The notes under the pieces were generated by a model that was not told where the DNA came from, ran no database searches, and saw only the letters and a program-made list of their open reading frames with translations. Both the position numbers and the translations under genes were made by a program. DNA of 64,000 nt from CATOSD01 sp965203135 (GTDB lineage: Bacteria; Chloroflexota; Dehalococcoidia; Lucifugimonadales; CATOSD01): the NCBI GenBank assembly GCA_965203135.1, contig CBDBBO010000002.1, forward strand, positions 992,001 to 1,056,000, read 5' to 3'. Numbering within the stretch: position 1 is the stretch's first letter; every line of letters begins with the position of its first letter. Positions 1 to 8,175 of the stretch are shown here, in pieces.

Positions 1-41
1 TTCGCCATGTCGCCGCCGCCAATAGCCACTATCCTGCCCAT
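1..41 (-). CDS. Start of a peptidase E (S51)-like gene, partial
   Basis: Only the first 13 codons are inside the window; the gene continues beyond position 1. The visible N-terminus reads MGRIVAIGGGDMA, which resembles the first beta strand and glycine-rich turn of S51 dipeptidase E/cyanophycinase proteins. A GGAGG ribosome binding site sits seven bases before the ATG. The gene follows the flavin monooxygenase at 79-1248 on the same strand with a 37-base gap, so the two probably share a transcript. Another Rossmann-like protein with a similar N-terminus is possible. Confidence 0.5.
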   Translation of the reverse strand, partial: MGRIVAIGGGDMA

Positions 42-78
42 AGTGAGTCCTCCGTGCGTCGGGACGGGTCGCCCGTCG

Positions 79-1248
79 CTACGAGTCGTCTCCGGACGCG
101 GCAGCCGGCTGCCGCTGGAAAGCCGGCATCACCTGTTCGGCGAAGATTCGCAACTGCTCCAGCGACTCATCACTGGGCATGCCCTCCGGCCAGTGCAGGA
201 TGATGTGCTCCAGGCCCGGATACTTGCGCTCCATGTCCCTCAGGAAGTCCACCATGTCGGACGCGGTGCCGCAGATCCACGCCTTCTGCTGAGCGCCGTC
301 CTCCACGTGCGGCACGCGCGCCGGCGCGCCGGGCGTGCCCCAGGTTCGGCCCTCCTCGTCCGCGTAGCGAACGAAGCCGAACGGCGCGAACCACTTGTAG
401 CGTTCATCGTGGAACGGCCGGATGCGCTCGATCGCCTCCTGCTCGCTGTCCGCGATGTAGAAGCCGATTCCCAGCGCCAGGTCCTCGCCCAGCTCGAGGT
501 CCCGGCCGTGCTGCGCCGCCGCGTCCCGGAACCTGGTGAACATATCCTCCACGATGGTCTCGCCAGTGAGGGCCACGACTCCCTTGAAGCTATTTCTGGC
601 GGTGAACTCGATGCTGCGGCCGCTGACGATGGGCTGCCAAGTCTCCACCGGAACGGTGAGCGGTCGCGGCACAAGGGTCACTTCCTGCAGGTCGTAGCCG
701 CGGTAGGGCACCTCCGCCGGTATGGTGTAGTGCTTGCCCTTGTGGGAGAACGACTCCTCGTTGAAGGCCTTGCGGATGACCTCTATCTGCTCCTCGAACA
801 GCTCGCGGTTGGCGTCGTTGTCGATGACCGGCGCGCCGAATGTCTCGACCTCCCGGCTGTGGTAGCCCCGGCCCACGCCAAAGATGATGCGCCCGCCGGT
901 GAGCACGTCGGCCAGAGCGTAGTCCTCGGCGAGACGCAGAGGATGCCACATGGGAGAGATGTTGAAGGCGCACCCGAACTTGAGCCGCTTAGTTTGGGAC
1001 GCCAGATGCGTCCCGAGCAGGATGATGTTGGGGATGCACTCGTAGCCTTCGTGCTGGAAGTGGTGCTCCGCCATCCATAGCGCGTAATAGCCGTGCTCGT
1101 CCATCAGCTTCGCCGCGCGCGCCGCCGTGTCGTATGCCTGCACCAGCCGGTCGTTGGCGTAGCGCCGGTCGTCCGCGGGTATGCCGTCCAGCCCCACGTC
1201 TTCGAGGTCGATGTTCCCGACGTAGAGAACGGAAAAATGCTTGATCAT
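79..1248 (-). CDS. LLM class flavin-dependent oxidoreductase (luciferase-like monooxygenase)
   Basis: A 389-residue (beta/alpha)8-barrel flavin monooxygenase. The conserved ALWMAEHHFQ segment near residue 55 and the TGGRIIFGVGRGYHSRE segment near residues 118-132 are typical bacterial-luciferase family landmarks; the enzyme would use reduced FMN and oxygen on an organic substrate. It starts at an ATG reading MIKHFSVLYVGNIDLED. It is a clear paralogue of the protein at 29826-31013, sharing the N-terminal DLED block, the EHHF block and the PRP..VP.E.WQPIVS block. A TATAAT-like -10 lies about 50 bases upstream. The substrate cannot be predicted from sequence. Confidence 0.9.
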   Translation of the reverse strand: MIKHFSVLYVGNIDLEDVGLDGIPADDRRYANDRLVQAYDTAARAAKLMDEHGYYALWMAEHHFQHEGYECIPNIILLGTHLASQTKRLKFGCAFNISPMWHPLRLAEDYALADVLTGGRIIFGVGRGYHSREVETFGAPVIDNDANRELFEEQIEVIRKAFNEESFSHKGKHYTIPAEVPYRGYDLQEVTLVPRPLTVPVETWQPIVSGRSIEFTARNSFKGVVALTGETIVEDMFTRFRDAAAQHGRDLELGEDLALGIGFYIADSEQEAIERIRPFHDERYKWFAPFGFVRYADEEGRTWGTPGAPARVPHVEDGAQQKAWICGTASDMVDFLRDMERKYPGLEHIILHWPEGMPSDESLEQLRIFAEQVMPAFQRQPAAASGDDS

Positions 1249-1298
1249 TAGATGCTCCGGGCCGGGCGCGGATATGGAAGTGGTGGCCGGCCACGCCC

Positions 1299-1304
1299 AT
1301 TATA
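1299..1304 (-). promoter_or_regulatory. -10 element for the flavin monooxygenase
   Basis: On the minus strand this is a perfect TATAAT, 50 bases before the ATG at 1248. No convincing -35 hexamer is seen at 16-18 bases upstream. Confidence 0.45.
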
Positions 1305-1339
1305 GCGAACACCGCACAACGGCGCACACACGCTCTCGG

Positions 1340-2605
1340 CTACTCGGTGGCCGGACGCGGCACCCGGCGAGGCGGCTGGGCAAGCAAAGCGGCGATGCTG
1401 CTCAGCACGAAGGCGCCGACGAACACCGAGAACGCGAGCAGGTAGTCGTTGCGCAGGTCGAACAGAAAGCCTCCCAGCACGGGGCCGCCCGCGCCGGTGA
1501 TGAGGCCGAACGGCTGGGCAGTGCCGCGTATCGCTCCCTGCGCCTCGCGCCCGAAATAGTCGGACCACGCCAGGCTGCTTACGAAGGACTGCGCGCCGCG
1601 TGTCAGTCCGTACACCGTTGCGAACACGGCGAGGTGGGGCAGCGAATTCGCGCCCATCAGCAGCACAATGCCCGCGGCGCCCCCGGCGTAGCATGAGGCT
1701 AGGCAGTAGCGAACGTGCATGCGCTCGGCGGCGAATCCCCACAGAGGCTTGGCGACCGACTGGAGGAAGTAGAGGTACGTAATCACCATCGCGGCCTGGC
1801 CCGGGTCGATCTGCCGGTCCGTGATGTACGAGAAGATGTGCAGGTTGACGCCGCTGATCGCGAATCCGGCGAAGTTTGTGCTGACGAGCAATAGCCAGAA
1901 TGCGGGAGTCCGCATGGCCTCCCTGGCCGTGAGCGACACCTCCTCGACGACGCCGCGACCGCCCCTTGCGACTTCCTCTTCGCTGTTGCCGTCCGGGACC
2001 ATGCCATAGTCCTCGGGACGCTTTCGCATGAGCGGCGCTACTACGAGGGTAAGCATCAGCACGAAAGCGCCAAGCGCGACCCACGCCCGCCGCCAGTCCG
2101 TCGCATCTATCAGCAGCGTCAGCGGAAGCGGAAGGACGACGCCCGCGGAGGACATGCCCATGGTGGAGAACGCCAGCGCCCTGCCCCGCCTTCGGATGAA
2201 CCACCGCGCGACGGTGGAATCGGCGCCGAGCGGGCCGAGGGCTAGACCACCCAAGGCCATCAGCACGCCGTACGCGGCGAACATCTGCCAAGGCTGCGAC
2301 GTGAGCGAGACGAGCACCGCGCCGACCGCCATCGCCGCGCCGCCGATCAGCAGGTAGGGGCGCGGCCCGTGCCGGTCGATAGCGCGCCCGACCAGGGGCG
2401 CTCCGGCGGCCGAGGCGACGCGGGAGACGAAGGTGACGCTGGCCAGCAGGCCACGGCCCCATCCGAGGGTGGCCACCATGAAGGGGAAGAAGATGCCGAA
2501 TGAGACGACGAGAACGCCGTAGTTGATGAAGTGGGAGAGGAAAGCGGCTCCCACCACGACCCATCCGTAAAAGAAGCGTGGCCGCCACCGTACTAGTACG
2601 CGCAC
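1340..2605 (-). CDS. MFS transporter (monocarboxylate/oxalate-formate antiporter type)
   Basis: A 421-residue membrane protein with about 12 hydrophobic segments. It begins MRVLVRWRPRFFYGWVVVGA; the FYGWVVVG motif before the first membrane segment is characteristic of the MCT/OxlT-like branch of the major facilitator superfamily. The loop between TM2 and TM3 carries VGRAIDRHGPRPYL, a version of the DRxGxR MFS signature. It would carry a small organic acid or similar anion across the inner membrane; the substrate is unknown. It is transcribed toward the flavin monooxygenase, with a gap of about 90 bases. Confidence 0.85.
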   Translation of the reverse strand: MRVLVRWRPRFFYGWVVVGAAFLSHFINYGVLVVSFGIFFPFMVATLGWGRGLLASVTFVSRVASAAGAPLVGRAIDRHGPRPYLLIGGAAMAVGAVLVSLTSQPWQMFAAYGVLMALGGLALGPLGADSTVARWFIRRRGRALAFSTMGMSSAGVVLPLPLTLLIDATDWRRAWVALGAFVLMLTLVVAPLMRKRPEDYGMVPDGNSEEEVARGGRGVVEEVSLTAREAMRTPAFWLLLVSTNFAGFAISGVNLHIFSYITDRQIDPGQAAMVITYLYFLQSVAKPLWGFAAERMHVRYCLASCYAGGAAGIVLLMGANSLPHLAVFATVYGLTRGAQSFVSSLAWSDYFGREAQGAIRGTAQPFGLITGAGGPVLGGFLFDLRNDYLLAFSVFVGAFVLSSIAALLAQPPRRVPRPATE

Positions 2606-2710
2606 GGCGAGATGATACCACAGGTTGGTTGCCGACGAGCCCCTCGGACAAATCCGAAGAAGGCGTCAGTTCGTCAGATCACACTGGACCCGGCATCACT
2701 GGGTCCGGCA

Positions 2711-2983
2711 TCAGAACCAACTCTTGCGATTCTCCACGTATATGGAGTGGAATTCCTCGTCCGATTTGGTCAGGTAAAGTATGCCCTCGACCAGCACTAT
2801 TGCTCCGATGGCGAGGAGTCCAAATATCCCGACGATGACGATTGCCAACGCCGCGCTGATGATGGTGCCCAGCAGAAGAATGATCCCTGGTCCTGTGTAG
2901 CCGAGGTAAAACTTGTGAATTCCAAGACCACCCAGCAGAATGGCAAGAACTCCGGCGGCTACTTTGCTTTTCGAACCCACCAT
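2711..2983 (-). CDS. TM2 domain membrane protein
   Basis: About 90 residues with two membrane segments. The first segment region reads AILLGGLGIHKFYLGYTGPGI, the classic TM2-domain pattern (GGLGxHxFYLG) with a tight turn to the second helix. I chose the internal ATG at 2983 over a longer open frame because GGAGG lies just upstream of it and the extra N-terminal residues have no homologous look. The C-terminal tail is polar. The function of bacterial TM2 proteins is not established. The gene stands alone between an MFS gene and the decarboxylase pair. Confidence 0.8.
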   Translation of the reverse strand: MVGSKSKVAAGVLAILLGGLGIHKFYLGYTGPGIILLLGTIISAALAIVIVGIFGLLAIGAIVLVEGILYLTKSDEEFHSIYVENRKSWF

Positions 2984-3155
2984 ATCACCTCCAGCCGAGG
3001 CCCCCACAGTGTATTCGGTATTGACAGTCCGCAACACGCTCCGGTCGCCTGTGCTCTGGCCCCGGCCGGTCCGAATGGGCTAGTCGGTACCCCGCGCGGG
3101 CAGGCTCACTAACCTGCCCCGCATAGACTCCCTATTGCGGCTGTGCGCCTTGCCC

Positions 3156-3743
3156 CTAGTCGGTGAGGCCGACGGCCGCGCGCAGGTCGGCAATCGCCTG
3201 GCCCCGCGGCTTGGTGGGCCTGCGCACCCTTCGCCCGATAGGCTCGTTCTCCACCTCGGGGACGATCTTCAGCGAGACGAAGACCGGGCCACTCTCCGCC
3301 ATGATGGACTCGATGCTGGTGGCGAACTCCTCCAGGTCGTCGAAGTGGTAGGTCGTGGCGTAGCCCGCGCCTTTTGCCATGCCGGCGTAGTCGATGTCGT
3401 CGGAGTTGGGCACGGGCTGGCCGCCGGTGGTGGCGTAGCAGCCGTTGTCCAAGAGGAAGTGGACGAAGTTCTCTGGCTTCTTGCCGGCTATAGTGGCGAG
3501 AATCCCGAGGTTCATCAGCAGCGAACCTTCGGAGTCGAAGAGAGCTATCTTCTCGTCGGGGAGAGACAGCGCCAGTCCCAGCGCGGCGGAGGTGGTGTGA
3601 CCCATCGCCCCACCCAGGCCGATGTCCCTGTCGGTGTCCTCGCTGTAGTCCATCCAGTGCCGTCCCGCGGTGCCAGTGGGTATCACGATCGCCTTGCCGC
3701 GGTGGTCTTTGAAAGTCTTGAAAACATCGGATGCTTCGATCAT
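3156..3743 (-). CDS. Thiamine-diphosphate decarboxylase, C-terminal subunit (ComE/phosphonopyruvate decarboxylase-like)
   Basis: A 195-residue protein matching the TPP-binding half of 2-oxo-acid decarboxylases that are split into two subunits, such as sulfopyruvate decarboxylase ComDE. The GGAMGHTTSAALGLAL stretch and the segment DSEGSLLMNLG...LLDNGCYATTGGQ are the cofactor-binding region. The usual GDG of this motif reads SEG here, keeping the following SLLMN and the downstream DNG. GGAGG precedes the ATG by six bases. It follows the alpha-type subunit (3832-4350) on the same strand with an 88-base gap. Whether the substrate is sulfopyruvate, phosphonopyruvate or another 2-oxo acid cannot be decided here. 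Confidence 0.8.
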   Translation of the reverse strand: MIEASDVFKTFKDHRGKAIVIPTGTAGRHWMDYSEDTDRDIGLGGAMGHTTSAALGLALSLPDEKIALFDSEGSLLMNLGILATIAGKKPENFVHFLLDNGCYATTGGQPVPNSDDIDYAGMAKGAGYATTYHFDDLEEFATSIESIMAESGPVFVSLKIVPEVENEPIGRRVRRPTKPRGQAIADLRAAVGLTD

Positions 3744-3831
3744 CTATTTCCTCCGGGATCTATCCCTCGACGTTCAGGCTTTGACGCCTACGCGTAGGGA
3801 CAGCTCAGGTTGAGTTCAGCTTGCCGCGTGC

Positions 3832-4350
3832 CTAGCGGTTGAATCCGTGGTACTCGTCGCCGATGAGCACCACCACCGGCCGCTGGGTTTCCTTTGCCTC
3901 CTCGAACGCCGTGGTGATGCGCTCCGCGTCATCGTCCTGCTCCACGAGGTAGTAGTTGATGCGGAAGGCGTGCAGGAAGGGCTCGGTGTACTTGGCAACG
4001 GTGTCGGGCGTAATCCCGTGGCGCGTCCAGCCCCGGTAGCCGATGATCATCACCATCGGAAAGCCAGCGTCCAGCGCCATGCCCCGGATGGAGTCGCCGG
4101 ACTCCAGCATGCCGGTGTTCTGGATGAGGCACACCGGCACCTTGCCGCCGACCAGCAGGCCCAGCGAGATCGCCATCGTCTCGCCCTCACGGCAGGTGGG
4201 TATTACGTCGAGCCAGGACTGCTGCTCCATAAGCTCGTAGAGGTAGTTCGTCTCGCTGTCCGGAATCGTAACTATGTGGGTTACGCCGTTGGCCTTGAAC
4301 TGCTCGATGAGGGTTTCGGGCCTTAACAAGGCCGCCTGTTGGTGTACCAT
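3832..4350 (-). CDS. Thiamine-diphosphate decarboxylase, N-terminal subunit (ComD-like)
   Basis: About 172 residues, corresponding to the PYR half of a split TPP decarboxylase. The CREGETMAISLGLLVGGKVPV region contains the glutamate expected to contact the thiamine ring, and the IQNTGMLESGDSIRG block is typical of sulfopyruvate/phosphonopyruvate decarboxylases. I place the start at the ATG at 4350, preceded by GAGGAG about 10 bases upstream, not at the longer frame beginning at 4449, because the extra residues do not resemble the family and the promoter at 4429-4457 would fall inside it. It heads a two-gene operon with the ComE-like subunit. Confidence 0.8.
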   Translation of the reverse strand: MVHQQAALLRPETLIEQFKANGVTHIVTIPDSETNYLYELMEQQSWLDVIPTCREGETMAISLGLLVGGKVPVCLIQNTGMLESGDSIRGMALDAGFPMVMIIGYRGWTRHGITPDTVAKYTEPFLHAFRINYYLVEQDDDAERITTAFEEAKETQRPVVVLIGDEYHGFNR

Positions 4351-4428
4351 CGCTGCTCTCACTCCTCGCGTACTGGATATGCACCCCGTCGCGGCGGGCG
4401 ACGGGCGCGGGATTGCTTGGCAGGCCAC

Positions 4429-4457
4429 ATTATAAGACGCGCCTTGCAAGAGGTCAA
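4429..4457 (-). promoter_or_regulatory. Sigma-70 type promoter of the ComDE-like operon
   Basis: Minus strand: TTGACC (4457-4452), 17-base spacer, TATAAT (4434-4429). Both hexamers are near consensus with ideal spacing. Transcription would begin about 70 bases before the ComD-like ATG. Confidence 0.75.
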
Positions 4458-4636
4458 TTTCGCGTGGCGGCGCCGCTCAAGAGTCTCTCACCCGCTCACG
4501 CTGCCTACACGGCTTCCGCGGTTTGTGTTAAGCTTTCGCCGGACGCGCGAACACTGGACGGAGCCGCCGTTCTCACGGCCCTGCCCACCGAAGCCGCGCG
4601 CTGGACTCATACCTTCAACGCACAGGAGATGTACAG

Positions 4637-5194
4637 ATGTTAGCCAGGATGTTGGGAGCGATAAGGCTGGACGTCGATACCTACGAGGACGTGGAGGACG
4701 ACCGCAGCGCAACTTGGCAGGCGTTGGGTGTAGTCATCCTCGTCTCACTCTGCACATTCGTCGGTGACCTGCTAACACCGGTATTCACAGCATCGGAAGA
4801 GGAGGTCGACGTCGTAAGTAGTCTGGTACTTGGTCTCGGGTTGGGCCTGGTCGGTTGGGCGTTCTGGGCGCTCGTAACCTGGGTTGTGGGAGGATTCCTG
4901 CTGAAGACGCCCGATACTGTGGCTGATTGGGGACAGCTTGCGCGAGGCACCGGATTCGCCCAGACCGCAGGGGTGCTCAACCTGTTCCTCTTCGTGCCAG
5001 CGGTGGGAGGACTGATTGCGCTTGTGGCGCTCATATGGAGGATTGTGTGCATGGTGATCGCCGTTCGCCAGTGCCTCGACTACACCTCCACTTGGCGCGC
5101 AATCTTCGTGATTGTGATATCTGCCATTCCCTGGCTGATTCTCATGGGTGTGACGGCTAGCCTATTGGGTCTAGGCGCAGGCTTGGTCAGTTAG
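4637..5194 (+). CDS. YIP1 family membrane protein
   Basis: A 185-residue protein with about five hydrophobic segments. A short acidic N-terminal region (YEDVEDDRSATWQA) leads into the first membrane helix, as in bacterial Yip1-domain proteins. The segment LARGTGFAQTAGVLNLFLFVP in the middle and the final pair of helices fit the family. AGGAG lies about eight bases before the ATG. Bacterial members have no agreed function. It stands between the ComDE-like operon (divergent) and an MFS gene 37 bases downstream on the same strand. Confidence 0.75.
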   Translation: MLARMLGAIRLDVDTYEDVEDDRSATWQALGVVILVSLCTFVGDLLTPVFTASEEEVDVVSSLVLGLGLGLVGWAFWALVTWVVGGFLLKTPDTVADWGQLARGTGFAQTAGVLNLFLFVPAVGGLIALVALIWRIVCMVIAVRQCLDYTSTWRAIFVIVISAIPWLILMGVTASLLGLGAGLVS

Positions 5195-5231
5195 TTTAGG
5201 GTAATCGAACGGAAACTGGGGACTAACCGCC

Positions 5232-6707
5232 ATGGCACATAGTCACCATGATCACGGAGCGCCGGCCGCCCTAGTCGAGGGGCGGACCGGAATCAGGCGC
5301 AGGGCCGCGTTCATCATCGGCGGCCTGACGAGCGGCCACGGCGTCTTCCACTGGATTGCCCAGAGCTTCATCGTGGTCCTGCCCGAAGTGCGGGACCTGC
5401 TGCTGGGCGGCAGCAGCGTCGCCGTGGCCAGCATCCAGTCCACCAGGGAGGTGGTCTCCGGCGTAGTCGCTCTGCCCGGCGGCGTCCTCACCGACGCGCT
5501 CCGCCGCTACTGGGGCTGGGTGATGGCGTCCTGCATGGCGCTGTTCGGCATCGGCTGGCTCCTGATGGCGAGCGCGGGCTGGCTCGTGCCCGGGGCGACG
5601 TGGGTGACCCAGGCGGCCGACGCCGCGGAGGCCGGCTCCAGGGAGCTCAATCCCGCGGGATTCGCGCTGCTGCTGTTCGGCATGGCGATAGTGGGCCTGG
5701 CCGCGTCGGTTTGGCATCTGCCGGCGATGGCCGCGCTGTCCTCCCACTTCAGGGAGCGCCGCGGCTCCGTGCTCTCCTTCCACGGCGTCGGAGGCAACGT
5801 AGGCGACGTCATCGGCCCACCACTGACGGGCATCCTTCTCGTCGCGCTGAGCTGGCAGGCGATAATCAGCATCTACGCCGTCGTGCCTATCTTCCTCGCA
5901 TTCCTGGTGTTCTGGGCGTTCCGCGACATCGGTCACAGGGCCCAGGCGGCGGCGGAGGCTCGAACCGGGAGCGCCCTTCGGTCCCAGATGGCCGAAACGA
6001 AGCTCATAGTGCGCAACTCGCGCGTGTGGGGCATAGTGATGGTCGCCGGACTGAGGGGCATGGCATACCTTGGGTTCGTGACCGTGCTTCCGCTGTACCT
6101 GGCGGATGAACTCGGACTGATTGCGGAGGGCGAGGACGGCAGCTCCTTCGAGAACCTGGCGCTGCGCGGCGGTCTGATTGGTCTGCTCGTGTTCGTCGGC
6201 ATCTTCGCCAGCCCGGTGACCGGCTACCTGTCTGATCGGTTCGGCCGGAAGCTGATTCTGATTCCCGGGCTCATCGCCCTAGGCGTCATTACGCTTCTCA
6301 TGGCGCCGCTGGGCGACACGGTAGTCGTGATGTCGGTGCTGTTGGCGGCGCTCGGCCTGTTCCTGTACAGCGACCAGCCCATTCTGACCGCGGCGGCCAT
6401 CGACATCGTACGGGAGGGCACGGCGGCGACTACGCTCGGCCTCCTCTCGACTTCCCGCTTCATCTTCAGCGCGGCGTCGCCGTTGATCGCTTCCTGGCTG
6501 TACTCCATCGAGGCCGATTATCTCTTCTACTACACGGCGGCGCTGTACGCGGCGGCAGTGGTGATTCTGGCGTTCATACCCCTGCCCTCGCCGCAGCCGT
6601 CTCACGACGATCACCACGGTCACGAGGGCCACCACGACCACGGCAGGCAACACGGCCACCACGGTGAGGGCGGGCACGGCGGCCACGGCCACGGCGGACA
6701 CCACTGA
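5232..6707 (+). CDS. MFS transporter with histidine-rich N- and C-terminal tails
   Basis: A 491-residue carrier with about 12 membrane segments; the loop GYLSDRFGRKLILIPG around residue 330 is the DRxGRK signature of the major facilitator superfamily. The N-terminus begins MAHSHHDHGAP, and the last 35 or so residues are almost entirely His, Gly, Asp and Glu. Such tails often bind Zn, Ni or Co, so a metal-linked function or metal-sensing role is possible, but no transport-channel metal site is recognisable. The gene is followed by the VOC gene 23 bases downstream. Confidence 0.85.
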   Translation: MAHSHHDHGAPAALVEGRTGIRRRAAFIIGGLTSGHGVFHWIAQSFIVVLPEVRDLLLGGSSVAVASIQSTREVVSGVVALPGGVLTDALRRYWGWVMASCMALFGIGWLLMASAGWLVPGATWVTQAADAAEAGSRELNPAGFALLLFGMAIVGLAASVWHLPAMAALSSHFRERRGSVLSFHGVGGNVGDVIGPPLTGILLVALSWQAIISIYAVVPIFLAFLVFWAFRDIGHRAQAAAEARTGSALRSQMAETKLIVRNSRVWGIVMVAGLRGMAYLGFVTVLPLYLADELGLIAEGEDGSSFENLALRGGLIGLLVFVGIFASPVTGYLSDRFGRKLILIPGLIALGVITLLMAPLGDTVVVMSVLLAALGLFLYSDQPILTAAAIDIVREGTAATTLGLLSTSRFIFSAASPLIASWLYSIEADYLFYYTAALYAAAVVILAFIPLPSPQPSHDDHHGHEGHHDHGRQHGHHGEGGHGGHGHGGHH

Positions 6708-6729
6708 CGGGCCAGCTAGGGTGACAGAC

Positions 6730-7100
6730 ATGGACCTGGGACGTTTTCGGTCAGCCTCGCAGTTCAGGACCTCGCCGCGTCCAGGGAATTCTACGAGAAG
6801 TTCGGCTTCGAGGTTGTCGGAGGCGACGCTTCTCAGAACTGGCTGATCCTGCGAAACGGCGACCACACCATCGGCCTGTTCCAGGGCATGTTCGAGAGGA
6901 ATATTCTCACGTTCAACCCCGGCTGGGACAAGCACGCCAATCCGGTGGAGGAGTTCACCGATGTGCGCGAGATTCAGCGGCGCCTGAAGGTAGAGGGAGT
7001 CAGCTTCGCCGCCGAGGCGGACGAGGAAGGCTCCGGCCCGGCCAGCTTCGTGGCGATAGACCCGGACGGCAACCCGATCCTGGTCGACCAGCACGTATGA
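6730..7100 (+). pseudogene. VOC (glyoxalase/bleomycin-resistance) family protein with a frameshift near its start
   Basis: From 6741 to 7100 one frame encodes a complete single-domain VOC protein (TFSVSLAVQDLAASREFYEK ... GDHTIGLFQGMFERNILTFN ... AIDPDGNPILVDQH). That frame has no ATG, GTG or TTG between the upstream TAG at 6717 and codon 56. The only sensible start, ATG at 6730, gives MDLG and then enters the wrong frame. Inserting one A near 6741 would restore MDLGTFSVSLAV, a natural VOC N-terminus. So this is a one-base deletion: a real mutation, an assembly error, or less likely a programmed -1 shift. The rest of the gene shows no decay, which favours a recent event or an error. Confidence 0.75.
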
Positions 7101-7125
7101 TCCGGCATCTGAGCTGAGGGAATGT

Positions 7126-8175
7126 CTATTCGTCGATCGCGCTGAGTATGAGGTCGATGGCGTTCTGCCTGTCTGACGAAAGCGCGGCGAACACGAGGTT
7201 TCCCCTGTTCTTCAGCAGCATGTGAAGCCCGTCGATGGTGCCGTAGCGGGCGTTGGTGTTGGCGATTGGGATCGTCTCCAACTCCGCTCTGTCGGAGACG
7301 ACACCGAGCATGAACGCCACCATGACGCCCGAAAAATCGGACCTGCTGACCATCAACACGCCGTAGGCGTTGTCTTCAAGAGCCTGCCTGTCGAGCCTCT
7401 CCGGCAGCACGAGCGGGTCTTCGTCCGCGTATATCGCAAACCCTACCAGGTCCACGCGCAGAAGGGCGAACGCGGTGTCGATGTCGGTCAGGTCGAGGTC
7501 CACCGAGTTGTAGACGGCGCCGGCGATGCCGTCGTCGACCCTGGCAATGCCCGCGGCCACGGGCCGCGAAGGAGGCTGCGCCGGCAGGTTAGTTACGAGG
7601 TCCCACGGCAGCGAAGGGTGACGCTCCAGCGTAACGTAGGATGCCGGGCTAGAGGCGTCTTCCACCTTCTGAACCCAGCCAGGGTCCCCCACGGCCACAC
7701 GCAGCCTGCCCTCTTCGCTTTCGCCCCAGCTTCTCTCAGGATTCACGCCGAGGCGGAAGGTAATCAACGCGTTGGCGGCGCCGGTGGGATCGTCGAAGTC
7801 GAGTATGCCTCCGAAGCCGTCCGGAGACTTGCCAACGAACAGCGTAACCCCGCTCGCCCGCAGCAGGGAGCCCGGCCGCGCGCCGGGATTGAACTCGGTG
7901 CCGGTCGGGCCGAACGAGTCCAGGGGCAGCATCATCGGCCCATCGGGGTTGACGTAAACGTAACTGGCGGCGGCAATGTTCGGTACCACAGTCTGGGCCA
8001 TGCCATCCGGCAGCAGGGCCTCTCCCGGCTCGTAAGTTCCGGAGCAGGCCAGAGACAGCGAAACCAGCGTCAGGGAGAGGGCGAGTAGTGCGAGGCTGGC
8101 GGGAAGCGCACGGCCGCTCGCCGCGCGAAGGCGTGAGAAGGCGCTGTCAGGCGATGGCCTTGCGGAGATCGACAA
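7126..8175 (-). CDS. Predicted lipoprotein of unknown function
   Basis: A 349-residue protein with a lipoprotein signal: a basic N-terminal region, a hydrophobic stretch (LALLALSLTLVSLSLA) and a lipobox ending at Cys near residue 44. The mature part resembles no family I recognise; it repeats short segments about valine-rich strands and ends in DRQNAIDLILSAID. The only in-frame start before the signal peptide is a TTG at 8175, which overlaps the end of uvrB by 29 bases, so the two are likely co-transcribed. It would be anchored on the outer face of the membrane. Confidence 0.7.
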   Translation of the reverse strand: MSISARPSPDSAFSRLRAASGRALPASLALLALSLTLVSLSLACSGTYEPGEALLPDGMAQTVVPNIAAASYVYVNPDGPMMLPLDSFGPTGTEFNPGARPGSLLRASGVTLFVGKSPDGFGGILDFDDPTGAANALITFRLGVNPERSWGESEEGRLRVAVGDPGWVQKVEDASSPASYVTLERHPSLPWDLVTNLPAQPPSRPVAAGIARVDDGIAGAVYNSVDLDLTDIDTAFALLRVDLVGFAIYADEDPLVLPERLDRQALEDNAYGVLMVSRSDFSGVMVAFMLGVVSDRAELETIPIANTNARYGTIDGLHMLLKNRGNLVFAALSSDRQNAIDLILSAIDE

